Positions 52,990-63,894 of a stretch of 64,000 nt of DNA are shown piece after piece; position 1 is the stretch's first letter, and the number at the start of each line of letters is the position of its first letter. The stretch comes from Blasia pusilla (Eukaryota > Marchantiophyta > Marchantiopsida > Blasiales), in the NCBI GenBank assembly GCA_050084515.1, contig CM114275.1, positions 10,230,001-10,294,000 of the forward strand. The letters run 5' to 3'. The translations under genes and the position numbers were made by a program. The notes under the pieces are model-generated. The model saw nothing but the letters and a program-made list of their open reading frames with translations, had not been told where the DNA came from and searched no databases.

Positions 52990-54690
52990 TTGCTTTCATT
53001 CGATGCAAAAATTTCAGAGATTACTTATGATTTCTCTTCATTTGACTCGTCATGGATTTTACCATTGGCGTCTAATTCCTTTTCTCGTTAATGATTCCTC
53101 GCATGCGTAGATTTCTTGGCTTTCGTAGATGTCACCTTTCTTTTTGACTCAAACTTTACTACAGGGGTAGTCCTTAAAAGACTATTGTTTCTATCACTCT
53201 TGATTCAAGAACTCATCAAATTTCAAACAGAAGTTAGATAATGTTGATGTATCCAATTGCAGACAGAATGTTGGAAAATGGATGCCCAAAATCTATGAAG
53301 ATATAAGCTCCGAGAATTAGTATATGTCATTGAAGTAAGAAGTAGTCTACATGTAATCATGATCAAAACTTAGGTTTCAAATGAGAAACTCATCACTACC
53401 TGGATTGACCACAATGGCATTCTTTCGCAATCCAACCTCTGACAATCTGCTAAAAATCTCCACCTGATCATCCATTCAAAACTTGTTCTTCCTGAGGATT
53501 GGAAGGAATCTATATTCCTCGTTGATCATATCTCTTTTTTTGTTTAGCGACATGGGAAGAACTTTTCCGCTAAGTACGCTATTTACAATAGCGAGTTGTT
53601 GGTCTAGAGTAGGCTCATCAAAACCATTGCTAAATACCGCGATTACAACCATAAGACATCTGCCACTGCAAATCTTCTGTCTCTTTGGATCTATCATTGG
53701 AAATTTGACTATACAAGGAATTACTCTAAACCAAAGATTGTATGCTCTTTAGCAAATTAGCAAGAAACTATAAGATGTCCTTGTGCTTTGATCTAAGTGA
53801 AAAACACCAATTTTCTTTTTCTTGCTTTAACTGTTACATCCTTCACCAAAGAATTCTTCAAAATCTTCTATGCTGAGCCATTCATAATCATTCGATGCAG
53901 TAACCATATTTACAAATAGTATGTTGGAAAGAAGATCCCACTCATTGTCTTTCACCTCCCTATTTATAATAGTGAATAAAAATCCTTGTGAGGTTGTATC
54001 AATACTACCAATAACTTCCTTATGCGTAGCTACAAGAAAGTCATCCGTTGGCTCTTTGGCTCTTTGAAATCAAAGTAATTCTCTCAATTTTCTACAATTT
54101 TTTATGGAGGAAGACCAATTCGGCTTGCATGCCAAGGGAGAGATGCTTCTTCAAATACATCTTCTTCTCGAGCAAAATGTCAAGAAGAATCTACGCATCA
54201 TCAATGCAAGACTCTTGTTGCAAAATGAATTGGTCGAAGCAATCTCAACAACTTCTCCCAATCAAGAACTCCCTCCCCGAGAAAAAGGACCTATAGATAA
54301 AGCCTACATTCACATATTTGTATTTCAATTTAGCGCAATAGGATTTCATATCCATAAACTCTTCATTCCGTAATTTATGAGTAGATGGTGGTTGTATTTG
54401 CATCCTTAGTTTCAAGAGTTTTTCTACGAATTGCATTACATTTCTTCTTCGATCCCATGTAGTAGTTTGAATTCGATCTTCTTTAGCCTCCTCTTCTCAA
54501 TGCTAATCTTATGTCTCACCTGATATTTGGAGTACCTAAGATCATCTCCTGCCATGGCCATGAGTTTACCTTCCTCATAGGAAACCATCACAACATGCCA
54601 TATATTCCATGTGGCGGGAGAGAAATTGGAAAAAAACATGTTAATCTAATTGGAATATTGGATCATTGGCCAAGTTGTTTCTTATACAAC
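52990..54690 (-). pseudogene. unrecognised duplicated gene, copy B
   Basis: It carries the same blocks as copy A: SPATWNIWHVVMVSYEEGKL with YSKYQVRHKISIEKRRLKK (54436-54639), QFVEKLLKLRMQIQPPSTHK (54245-54436), a degraded middle, CLMVVIAVFSNGFDEPTLDQ (53476-53697), and a degraded Lys-rich tail near 53030-53240. The blocks where both copies align as protein argue that the sequence was coding before duplication. Frames are more damaged than in copy A. Confidence 0.5.
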
Positions 54691-54985
54691 TTGCATCATA
54701 TTTTCTTCTTTAAGCTCATGTAATAGTCTCAAGTCGGTCTTCTCTAGGATCCACTTCTCAATGCTCGTCTTATGCCTCAGGTGATACTCAGAGTACGTGA
54801 GACCATCTCGTGTCATGGCCATGAGTTAACCTTCCTTGTAGGAAACCATCACAATATGCCACATGTTCCATGTGGTGGGAGAGCATATGTAAAACAACGT
54901 GTTAATCTAATTGGACTATTAGAACATTGGAAAAGTTGTTTCGGCGTTTGAAAAACCCTATAGTGAAATAAAGGAGTTCTTGGAT
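54467..54985 (-). repeat. 261-bp tandem duplication of one exon
   Basis: CTCAATGCT at 54496 and 54757 marks two copies at 261-base spacing, running from the CGATCTTCTTTAG/GGTCTTCTCTAGG block to GTTAATCTAATTGGA and AAGTTGTTTC. With 50612-50839 this makes three copies of the PATW...YSEY...SIEK exon in the window. Confidence 0.8.
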
Positions 54986-56640
54986 GGCATCGACCTAACT
55001 CCACTTCAAAGTCAACTCTTAAAAGGGAGGGAAAAGCTTGATGGCTTACTCCGTCCAATTTATAGATTCATAAAGTGTGCCAAGGAGAGATTGAGGAAAT
55101 TGCCTAAGGTTCTGAAGCTACAAATCGATAACTCGGGAAAAGATAACAAAAACATTTACGTTATGGCATACTTAGCCCTTCTGGTTCATAGGGAGGTATT
55201 CGAAGAGATTCACTTGGATTTTCTCATCCCAAGGCACACTCACAAAGATGTTGATAATATGTTTAGCAAGGTTTCAAGAACCTTGCCACAATGCATACAT
55301 CTTGAAAGATCTTGCCCCATAGTTTTTAAACTCCACCTCATCGAATCCAACACCATAAGTGGTTCAAGACATTCCTAACTTTAAGGAAGTACTTGAAAGG
55401 TTTCATCAGGCCTAAGACAAAACAATCAGTGGTATGGACTACGAAACATGGTTGAACAAAAACCCACAAGTTTGTCCCTAGGACAAACATGGATGGACAA
55501 GTCTAGACATGTACACGGACATAGATTACAAGAGATGGAGCCCACACTTATAGTTCATGATGGAACGTAGGGCAAGGTCAAGTGGGGAAATAAGAGGGGA
55601 GGGAGTGGGGGTGGAGGGAGGAAGAAACGGGAAAGTATGGAATATGTAGGCAAGTGGAAGGAATAAGAAAGAAGAGGAAGGTGGGGCCCATATGGATAAG
55701 TCCTTCCATGGGAGAGACACAAGTTCACGGGCATGGACATGTTTGTAGATACAGAACTTGTCCACATGAAACCTTCATGCAGAAGCAAAATCAATTCCAA
55801 TTTACTAGATCTCCAGATAGTATACAAGAAGTATGGTTCTGATGAAGAGTGGCTGTCAAATGATCGTGGATATGACATATTTTTACGTTATGAAATTATT
55901 GGAGTTCCTCTTATCCCTATAGATAATCCAAAGCGCTTACTACCCACACCCTTGAAGGAATTTTCCGATGTCAAGAAAGATGTTTCTCAGTACTTTGATA
56001 AGATGGGAAGCAAGTCTTCATGAAGAGCAAAGGTGAAGTTCCAACAACTAGCACAACAATGGAGGAAGATGATTGAGAAATTGGACTAATTGTTTCATCA
56101 TGGAAACCCTAATGATAAGGTATAAAACATGCGATTAAATTAAAAGGCAACAAGAAACGAAGACTCTAGTTTGAATAATAGGAGCAGTTTTATAGCCTAT
56201 GAAATTGCTTTATTATTCTCTTAGACATTGGAAAACTTCTGGCCTCTAATAAAACAAAATACTCAAGTTTCTATTATCTTTGGAAGTGGAATTCTTCAGT
56301 ATTGAGATCACTATTGTGGGCACACTAGATCCACGCCTAGAGTTGATATGTTATCAATATTGTAGGAAATAGAAGATGTATTGGTAGATTTCAAGGTTGG
56401 AGACTTTGTCATAATTAGACCAAGACAAGATAGCAACAAATATCCCATATGGATGGCACATGTTGTAGTAAGAGTTGGTGCAGATACTAATTTCAGAATT
56501 CAATATTGGTGGCCATTGAATACATTTGTAAGAGAGAACATTGCCCCAAGAAGGAGATATCAAAATTGGGATATAAGGAAATGGGAGAAGAATGTTAGTG
56601 AGTCGGGGAGTTCACTATACATATACTCTATATCATGTGG
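54986..56640 (+). pseudogene. DUF7869-like gene, interrupted by a MITE
   Basis: 54986-55378 encodes DGIDLTPLQSQLLKGREKLD, LKLQIDNSGKDNKNIYVMAY, LALLVHREVFEEIHLDFLIP and RHTHKDVDNMFSKVS. The DN...NKN...ALLV...GHTH.D.D..FS pattern is that of DUF7869 proteins, common in plant transposon-associated genes. A frame change then gives HKWFKTFLTLRKYLKG before the MITE at 55447. After it come LLDLQIVYKKYGSDEEWLSN and KRLLPTPLKEFSDVKKDVSQ (to 56023), and at 56370-56620 DFKVGDFVIIRPRQDSNKYP, IWMAHVVVRVGADTNFRIQY and REN. The MITE, stops and frame changes make it non-functional. Confidence 0.72.
55447..55776 (+). mobile_element. hAT-type MITE, copy 1
   Basis: About 330 bases, inverted relative to 58011-58339 and alike along the full length. 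The ends are CATGGTTGAACAAAAAC and, inverted, GAAGGTTTCATGTGGACAAG. The target duplication is not clear here. It sits inside the DUF7869-like pseudogene. Confidence 0.82.
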
Positions 56641-56756
56641 GTGCGAGACCCTATTAAACCACCCCTACTTCCTTCTCCCCCTCCCTTTAATATTATTGCA
56701 ATATCATATTAAAGGCCATTTCATAGAAGTGACCTTTGTATATTCCAACCCCTTGC

Positions 56757-59700
56757 CTAAAAAAAAAACTTATGTAATAAAAAAAATTTTGCGAGGAAGA
56801 TTAAGAATAACATATTACAACTTAATCTTACTAAATTCATAACATGATCACATGTATGAAAATCTATACAACAATAGAAGAAGTATCTCCAAATAATAAA
56901 CCGGATGGACATCATGTCCTCAAGGTATGGTTCTCTTCTAAGAATTGATCGATTAAGGGCCTTTCTATCATTATCATCTAAAGCCCATGTCCTGACCAGA
57001 TCCCCACTTGTAACTCGCATGGTCACCAAGCTTACTATCATCTCAATATCAATCCATCTAACATGTTTCTTATTATATTTAAACTTGTTCTTGCTATTAC
57101 CAACTAGGTTATACCAATTACACATGACTTGCAATTGACATACACATTAACCATTTTCATTTAGAGGGACAAGTCTATCTAAAAAATCCACCTCATGTCT
57201 AGATCGAGCACACTTGGCTCCACATTTCCTCCACATTTTCTAAACTCTTCCTATCAAAATTATTTGATGACATCCAATTAGAATAGATGCCTCTATAATG
57301 TCTCTAGGCCTTGATGTTTTGACTTGTCCTTTTCCTGTTCCTTTTCCTTTGTTTGTAGCCAGTGATGTTCCAGTGGATCTATATGGTTGAAGAAAAGTTG
57401 GATCTGATGCAAATACAACAGCAATATCAGATCCAATATTGAGAATAATGTTATCACTTTTATCATCTCTATTCTCCATGAAATTATTCTAATTAATAGA
57501 TTTCCTCACCTTCCCTATATACTGGACCCTTTTCAATATATCTTTTGAAAGAGAAGGATTTCCCACAAGTAGACTAACAAGATAAGACTTGTATATATGA
57601 CTTCCCTCAAATGTCACTATAAGAGTTACTTTGTTGATTCTCTCTTGCGTACCATGAATTTTTGAAGACATAAATTCCTCAAAAACATGACCAACTTCAT
57701 TCCCAAGAACATCTATATCATTCAATCCATCATCTAGCATATCATCATCATCTCGAGGTAAAGTAGTAATAGTATCATTCGTGTTCCACAATGTATTATT
57801 AATGGGGTCCAAGCCATCTCCATTTCCATCTTGAGTCGTAGGAGGAAAGCTTGATCTTCCAAGGTCTAAATCCTGAATTCGAAGAAGGGTAACTTCGTCT
57901 TCTGGTTCTGCCTCTTCATGAGGATCACTTTCCATGTTCTAGACGGAAATGACATCTTTCTTCCAAATTTGGGTTTCTATCACCCAAGGTGTATTCCACC
58001 ACCTTGTATCCAAGGTTGCATATGGAAAAATTCCGTGTCCGTGGACATGTCAATGTCCGTAGACTTATGTTCGTCATATGGAAGGACTTGTCCATATGGA
58101 CCCCACCTTTCCCTTATTTCTCCTTCCCCTTACTTTCCTTCATGTTCCATATTCCCTGTTTCTTCATCCGTCCACCTCCACTCCCTCCTCCCTCATTGCT
58201 CCACTCATCCTTGCCTTGCCTTCCATCATGAACTATAAGTGTGGGTCTCACCTCTTGGAACCTATGTCCATGGACATATCTTGACTTTTCCGTCCATATC
58301 TGTCCTAAGGAAGGACTTGTCCGTTTTTGTGCAACCATGCTTGTATCAATCTTTGATGTATGTGGATTCATCTCTAATCTTATATAAGATTCATTTTGAG
58401 CCTTCCACAAATCTTGCTTCAAGGCATCTACAACAAGTTCATCTGTGGCAATACAGTTGTAATCCTCCAAAATCATTGGTAATTGGCATGGAAGGAGAGG
58501 ATGTAAGTCATGCCAAATATGCTTCATTTTATTGTAAGCCCTTCCTAATTTCAAGCCTTCTACACCATACTCTAATGCAACAATTTTTTAAAAACTTGAG
58601 ACTGAATCCATCAGAACTCCAAAATCATAATTCCGCTCATGACCCGCCATCCCTCCAACTTTAGAAAAGAAGATCATGTTAGATGAAGAGGAACAGTAAG
58701 GGAGGGATATTTGTCTCTAAAGAGATAAATAAATTGCACAACATAGTGACATGACATATTAACATCATGAAATAATTTCATACTACTCACGTTTTTTTTC
58801 CAGAATATGCATCACTACGTCACTTCAACCACAACCTCCATAGTCGTAGGAATGATATGATTTTTGAACAAAGCATAATTCGAGTCCATAAATCATGTTT
58901 CACACAATCATGGGGAATAAATATCAATGTAATCAACATAGATTGATAGATATATCTCTATACCCAAAGCTCTCTCCTATAGATCATCCTCACGTGTTTG
59001 CAAGTCATTAAGGCAAGCTTGCATTCCTCTACTTGCAACTCTCCAGGTAGAGGCCCAATTTTTTCTATCTCTTCTACTTGTATCATCAAATGTTAGATAA
59101 TGTTCTTGTGTGGATAAAGGTTGTAGACCAATTGTACGTGTTCTAAAGATACTATGTAAGGACTTAACAGAATTGGATGGTCTATCTAATGGGTTCAACA
59201 ATTTCTTCCCACAATATTGAGGAGGATCCGGGTCACAAAACCCTCCATAATCCCCATTAGGATATTCATGTACAGTGAATCCCCACCTAACCCAATTCAG
59301 ACCCTTACGAGGGTGATCCCCTTATGGTCTTCTACCCATATAATCCTCAAGCATAAGCTCACGCCTTCATGCATCACCATTAGAAGCATTCCCAATAATA
59401 TGGCTTGCTAATTCCCTACAATATGCATCCCACATGGTTTTTCATATCCTCCCATTGAGCCCTTATCCAATCTGTTGTAAACCCCATATGTAGGTTGCAC
59501 AAACAATTAGTTTGGGAAGTTTCTCATGTAGAGGGATTACAACAATTCCATGAGAATAAAATTTGATTATATGACTCTTAAATATGGACATGATTTTCTC
59601 ATATTCCTCATCTCCTTCTCCAACCACAATTTCCAAGCCCAAACAACATTGATGGTTTTCAAATGGACCACAAAAACCCAACAAAGTATCCTACTTTGAT

Positions 59701-60110
59701 TCCCGCTTGCCACAAGGAGAAAGAGAAACCTGAGATTATGGTCAAAAGGATGTACAAAGAAACTTCAAAATCAAGGTATGCCTTCCAATTCAAGTATTCA
59801 ACTAGTTAAATGTAATAGAAAGTCTTTAAGAAATTACCTCACACAACCTTTCACCTTGGCTTTGTCTTCAACAAACACCACAGGGACATCCCTCGTGATA
59901 CCATTTCTCTCCTTTGTTGGAGTTAAAATTCGTCCCACTTCTTTAAACACCTTTCATGTAATATTGCATCGAAAAGGAACAAATTGTCTTCTTTTTATTT
60001 TTAATGTACTTAAATTTAGGTCCATAAGGTTCAATGCTAGGCATCTTGCTACTGATCGACTGCCAAATTGCAAGAGTGCTTGCAAGGGCAATGGCTTTTG
60101 TCCTTTTTGA
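56757..60110 (-). pseudogene. unrecognised gene remnant, minus strand
   Basis: Protein-like blocks in order from 60110: MDLNLSTLKIKRRQFVPFR, GRILTPTKERNGITRDVPV; LGFCGPFENHQCCLGLEIVV (59463-59684); WDAYCRELASHIIGNASNGD, LNWVRWGFTVHEYPNGDYGG, CDPDPPQYCGKKLLNPLDRP (59180-59440); WASTWRVASRGMQACLNDLQ (58977-59201); MKHIWHDLHPLLPCQLPMIL, DALKQDLWKAQNESYIRLEM (58350-58554); then after a MITE the acidic ESDPHEEAEPEDEV, GHVFEEFMSSKIHGTQERIN, YLVSLLVGNPSLSKDILKRV (57489-57935); TNKGKGTGKGQVKTSRPRDI (57240-57479); and KKHVRWIDIEMIVSLVTMRV, SGDLVRTWALDDNDRKALNR (56757-57134). Some gaps may be introns. I do not know the family. It could be a transposon gene or a decayed host gene. Confidence 0.5.
58011..58339 (-). 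mobile_element. hAT-type MITE, copy 2, with 8-bp TSD
   Basis: It is 329 bases with terminal inverted repeats built on CA(A/T)GGTTGCA(T/C)A. The perfect 8-base target duplication CTTGTATC is at 58003-58010 and 58340-58347, which is the hAT signature. It has no coding capacity. It is inserted in the minus-strand gene remnant. Confidence 0.92.
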
Positions 60111-61650
60111 AAATTTGTGTTCCTTCTCTTTCCTATTCAGATTTTTTCCTAAATCTTGGAGATAGTCGCAAAGGGCTTCTTGTCCTCCAAAGGATCCACT
60201 CCTATGTGCTACTATAATGTTTTGAAGGAAAAGAAGACAACAAATCTTTCCTATCTGCTGCCTGATCTAAGAGGAAGTCTAGTTTATGTTTCTTTGTCTA
60301 GTGTACACATGTCACATACCCTCTTTCTCAAACCAAAATTGATCAAGCACAATGTTCTTCTCTCACAAGCATAAGTCTAATGACTGACTTATGCACTCGA
60401 GGACACTCATTTAGGTTTTTGGCAGAGAAGGTGATTGATGCGGAGTATATATGGGGTGATCATATGATACCCATGGGGGTTTTTTTTTTAGGCCATGATC
60501 ACCCCTTGTGCAAATATTGTACATTTTGTGTATGCTTATAGTTTCTCCTTCTTCTTGCGATGGATGTGTTGTGTTGAAATTGGATTTCTCACTAACATCA
60601 TGTGAGTGGATGATTCCTAACCTTCACCTTTCTCTTTGTGAATGTAATGTGACAACTTGTACTCTGCTGTAGTATAGGTCACAATGTCACACAAAATTAA
60701 ACCCCTTTATTTGCTAGTGATCGAGGTTGATAAAACAAAACCACTAATGATCTATGTCTATAAGGATGAGGAAACCTAAGAGAACATGAGGGAAAAAATA
60801 AAATAAAAAACTGAGTGGAAAGATGTTGAGTTCAATTTTTGGGATAAGAGAATACCTCGAATAAGGACATGGAAAACTGCAATATGCTAGAGGATAAGGG
60901 AGGGGAAATTTATTTGATAGATAGTAGGACTAAGAGGGGTACATTTGATCAAAAGTAGGAGGGAGGGAAAACTACTAGGGAATTGACCACAGAGCCTCAC
61001 TCAATCATCGCAAGCCATGAAGACATGGATCCTAAGACCATAGATATTGTAGACCTATATGTTCTAGGGGATCTAACGTTAACACTACTTCATCCCCATG
61101 TGGTCCCAACCCCGATTTGGGAAAAGAAGTTGATAATTCAATCTCTGGTTGGATAGGTGGGAGCTCACATCAACCCCTTGATATTGGTGATGTGAAGGGT
61201 AAATGGGGTTCATTGTTGACGAAACCCTTCTACATGTCTTACTGGAAATGTAACACTAGGGGATTAGGATAGGTTGATGAAAGACTTGAAATTAGACCAC
61301 CATAGATGGTCTGTGCGAACCTTTGATAAGCATGGGGAACCTCAGGGTAGATTTGTCTAAAAGGAGTGTGTTGAAGAGTATGGCACCATAGATGGCTTGG
61401 AGGACGAGAAATGCATAGACAATACACTCAATAATTGGAGAAAGCATATACTAACAATTCAACATGAGAGGTGGTGGGCATAGAGGAGTAACTTACCTAT
61501 CACAAAGAGAACCAAGTTTGAAATGGGCAAGCCTCAACCTCTGGATCCAAGACTTGTAGTGGAAGAAGGGCTTAGAATCATGGAGGAGGTGAACTCGGCC
61601 TCGGGTTTAGAGAAATCATCTTACATCCATTAGAGTAGAGACCTTGTTGT
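60111..61650. other. no gene recognised
   Basis: Short frames at 60156-60374 and 61239-61427 lack motifs. A run of nine T lies at about 60481. Nothing else was seen. Confidence 0.4.
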
Positions 61651-61654
61651 GGAG

Positions 61655-62256
61655 CCAATTGCGGCTTTCAAGTTTAAAGCTCAATGTGTGTATTCTAAAG
61701 TGACCATCCACTTAGCCTAAGCGCATAAGAACTTGAAGACAAACCTAGAGCAGCATTTGACAAGCAAGTTTCATCTCATAGCTGTGGAATTAAGTAAAGA
61801 AAATGTTTGTGCATCTCTAAGGAAAGGAAAGGCAGGCACGCCTGCAAAGCCTTACGATAGAGATACTGAGCCCAAAAATTCCCTTGAGAGGTGGCTGGTG
61901 AAGTGTTCAAAGCATGGGGGTCTCAACATGGCGGAGGTTTTGAAGGTGAGTCGCCCTAACATACTGAAGACCTTGCTAACTTTCCGTTATCAAAATTGTG
62001 TTGGGGTTATTGGAGAGACATGATGGAGGTCTCTAGCACTCACAAAGAAGTAAAGGCGACTTTTCATGATCTGAAGGAAGGAAAAATGTGGGAAGCACAT
62101 GCTAGAGTTAGGAAGAGAGTGTTTAACCTGACATCCAAGTGTTGGGTGGATATAAGGGGTTTGTTTAGATCAAGTAATTGTTTGTATGTTATTAGATTAG
62201 AAGGTGGTTTTAAGGACCTCACTTGTGATGAGTGTTTAAAGCTTACTAAAAGATGA
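61655..62256 (+). pseudogene. unrecognised protein-like segment
   Basis: Frame pieces AAFKFKAQCVYSKVTIHLA, then a stop, then LKTNLEQHLTSKFHLIAVEL, YDRDTEPKNSLERWLVKCSK (to 62023) and, in another frame, KEVKATFHDLKEGKMWEAHA, FNLTSKCWVDIRGLFRSSNC (to 62256). The C...H...H spacing at the start is vaguely like a zinc finger of transposase type, but that is weak. Confidence 0.3.
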
Positions 62257-63060
62257 GAGTTGACACTTGAAAGAGAAGACAAGAGTGATACTAGGAGACG
62301 GCAAGATTGACTTTACGCATAAGATTGGACTATTTGGCAGATTGGATTATAGTCCACATTTTCCATGACCAAAATGGATTTTTGGTTGGTGAGGAAAACT
62401 CCCCCCATATGACGAAAGTTATAGCTATCATCCATAAGGCCATTGCCTTCTCTGGTCATATTGTGCACCTCCAATTTGAGTATTGCTACCTGCTAGAGGG
62501 ATTTTTCCCACCTGCTCAAATTTGTTTGGGTAGATGGTATCCTAGACAACAGTTGAGAGAAGGTTTTTTCCCATGTTGTAGGCGGATGTGTTGTGGGCCT
62601 GTGTGGTGGTGGATGGGTAGGGTTTTCCCAATAGTCATTTTGAGGCCTCAAATTTTTTCTCAACATCAACCACACCAAAATGGAGTACCGATCGTCGTGC
62701 AACAAAGAAAAATCAGCCATCTTCACATATAACTAACGGCTTTGTTCATGAAACCGCGAGCATGTGGTCCTCTGCACAAAGTCTCATTCCCAATAATGCA
62801 TGACCGCATAACCATAAATCTTCAACTGACACACAAGTGGAAATATAGCTATGCGCTCGAGTAGAGATATGGGCCGAACTTCAATGAAGATCGCCTTCTT
62901 TACATCAAAGGGCAAGCCTTGAAGCCTTCCATGGAAATAGCAAGAGTTTGAAGGGGACCGAGGCTTGTAGGAGTTGCTATCAATATGTCTTACCATTTTT
63001 TAGAAAAAGATCAACGCAAATGAGTTCACATTCATATGCATTTCATAGCATTGCCACAAC
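62257..63060. other. no gene recognised
   Basis: Frames at 62307-62732 (+) and 62784-62996 (-) are open but unrecognised. No repeat structure is apparent. Confidence 0.4.
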
Positions 63061-63064
63061 CTAG

Positions 63065-63067
<3 letters not shown>

Positions 63068-63142
<75 letters not shown>
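63068..63142. repeat. (GA)n microsatellite, about 37 units
   Basis: This is an uninterrupted AG dinucleotide run of about 75 bases, leading into purine-rich GAGGGAGGG sequence. Confidence 0.97.
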
Positions 63143-63143
<1 letters not shown>

Positions 63144-63330
63144 GGAGGGTAGGGATCCCCCCTCTCCCCCCAATTCCTAGTTTCTATCTTAAGACAGAAA
63201 CCTAGGAGAGGGAACGAGAGGGAGAGAGAGGGGAAAACATTTCAAGGAGAGAGTGAGGGAGGGGTAGGGATCCCCCCTATCTCCCCAATTCCTGGTTTCT
63301 ATCATAAGATAGAAACCAGGAAAGGGTTTC
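63143..63330. repeat. purine-rich repeat units with palindromes, part 1
   Basis: Two units carry GGGATCCCCCCT followed by a hairpin: 63176-63206 (imperfect, CCTAGTTTCT...CCTAGG) and 63289-63322 (perfect, 15-base stem TTCCTGGTTTCTATC, loop ATAA). Between the hairpins lies GAGAGTGAGGGAGGGGTAGG. Confidence 0.9.
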
Positions 63331-63333
63331 ATA

Positions 63334-63847
63334 GACCTACAAGGGGTGATGTTGTTGTTGTCGTTGCTACAACAGTAGTAGTAAATGTCAAGTATTTGCC
63401 CCCCTCCCCCACTCTCTCCCTTTCTATCTTATGATAGAAAATGGGAGAGGGTGGGGGGACATTTAAGGAAGAGAGGGAGAGAGGGGGAAAACATTTCAGA
63501 AAGAGAGGGAGAGAGTGAGGGAGCGGCAGGGATCCCCCCTCTCTCCCCAGTTCTTGGTTTTGGTCTTATGATAGAATCCTGGGAGGGGAGGGGGGGGGAC
63601 ATTTAAGGAAGAGAGCAAGAGAGTGGGAAAAACATTTCAAGGAGAGAGGGAGAGAGTGAGGGAGGGGTAGGGATCCCCCCTCTCTCCCCAATTCGTGGTT
63701 TCTGTCTTATGACATAAACCTGAGAGAGGGGGAGAGGGAGGAAAACATACACTTAGGAAAGGGAGAGAGTGGGGGAGGGGGGCAAATACCTGATATTTAC
63801 TACTACTGTTGTAGCAACGACAACAAGAACATCACCCCTAGTAGGTC
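63334..63847. repeat. foldback structure, 87-bp inverted arms
   Basis: Arms 63334-63420 and 63761-63847 are reverse complements with four mismatches in 87 bases (GACCTAC...AGGGGTGATG at the outer ends). The 340-base spacer holds three further hairpins (63421-63440, about 63551-63582, about 63693-63722) within purine-rich units like those of 63143-63330. No coding capacity was seen. Confidence 0.92.
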
Positions 63848-63894
63848 AAGTGGCAACATCAAAGGTAGTGTGAGGTTGGCTTAAGAAACTCAAA

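Larger units (their letters stand above)
51380..54690 (-). repeat. segmental duplication, copy B
   Basis: It is the partner of 45840-50870 in direct orientation. It contains two satellite half-units (52085-52440) and lacks a solo LTR. Confidence 0.75.
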
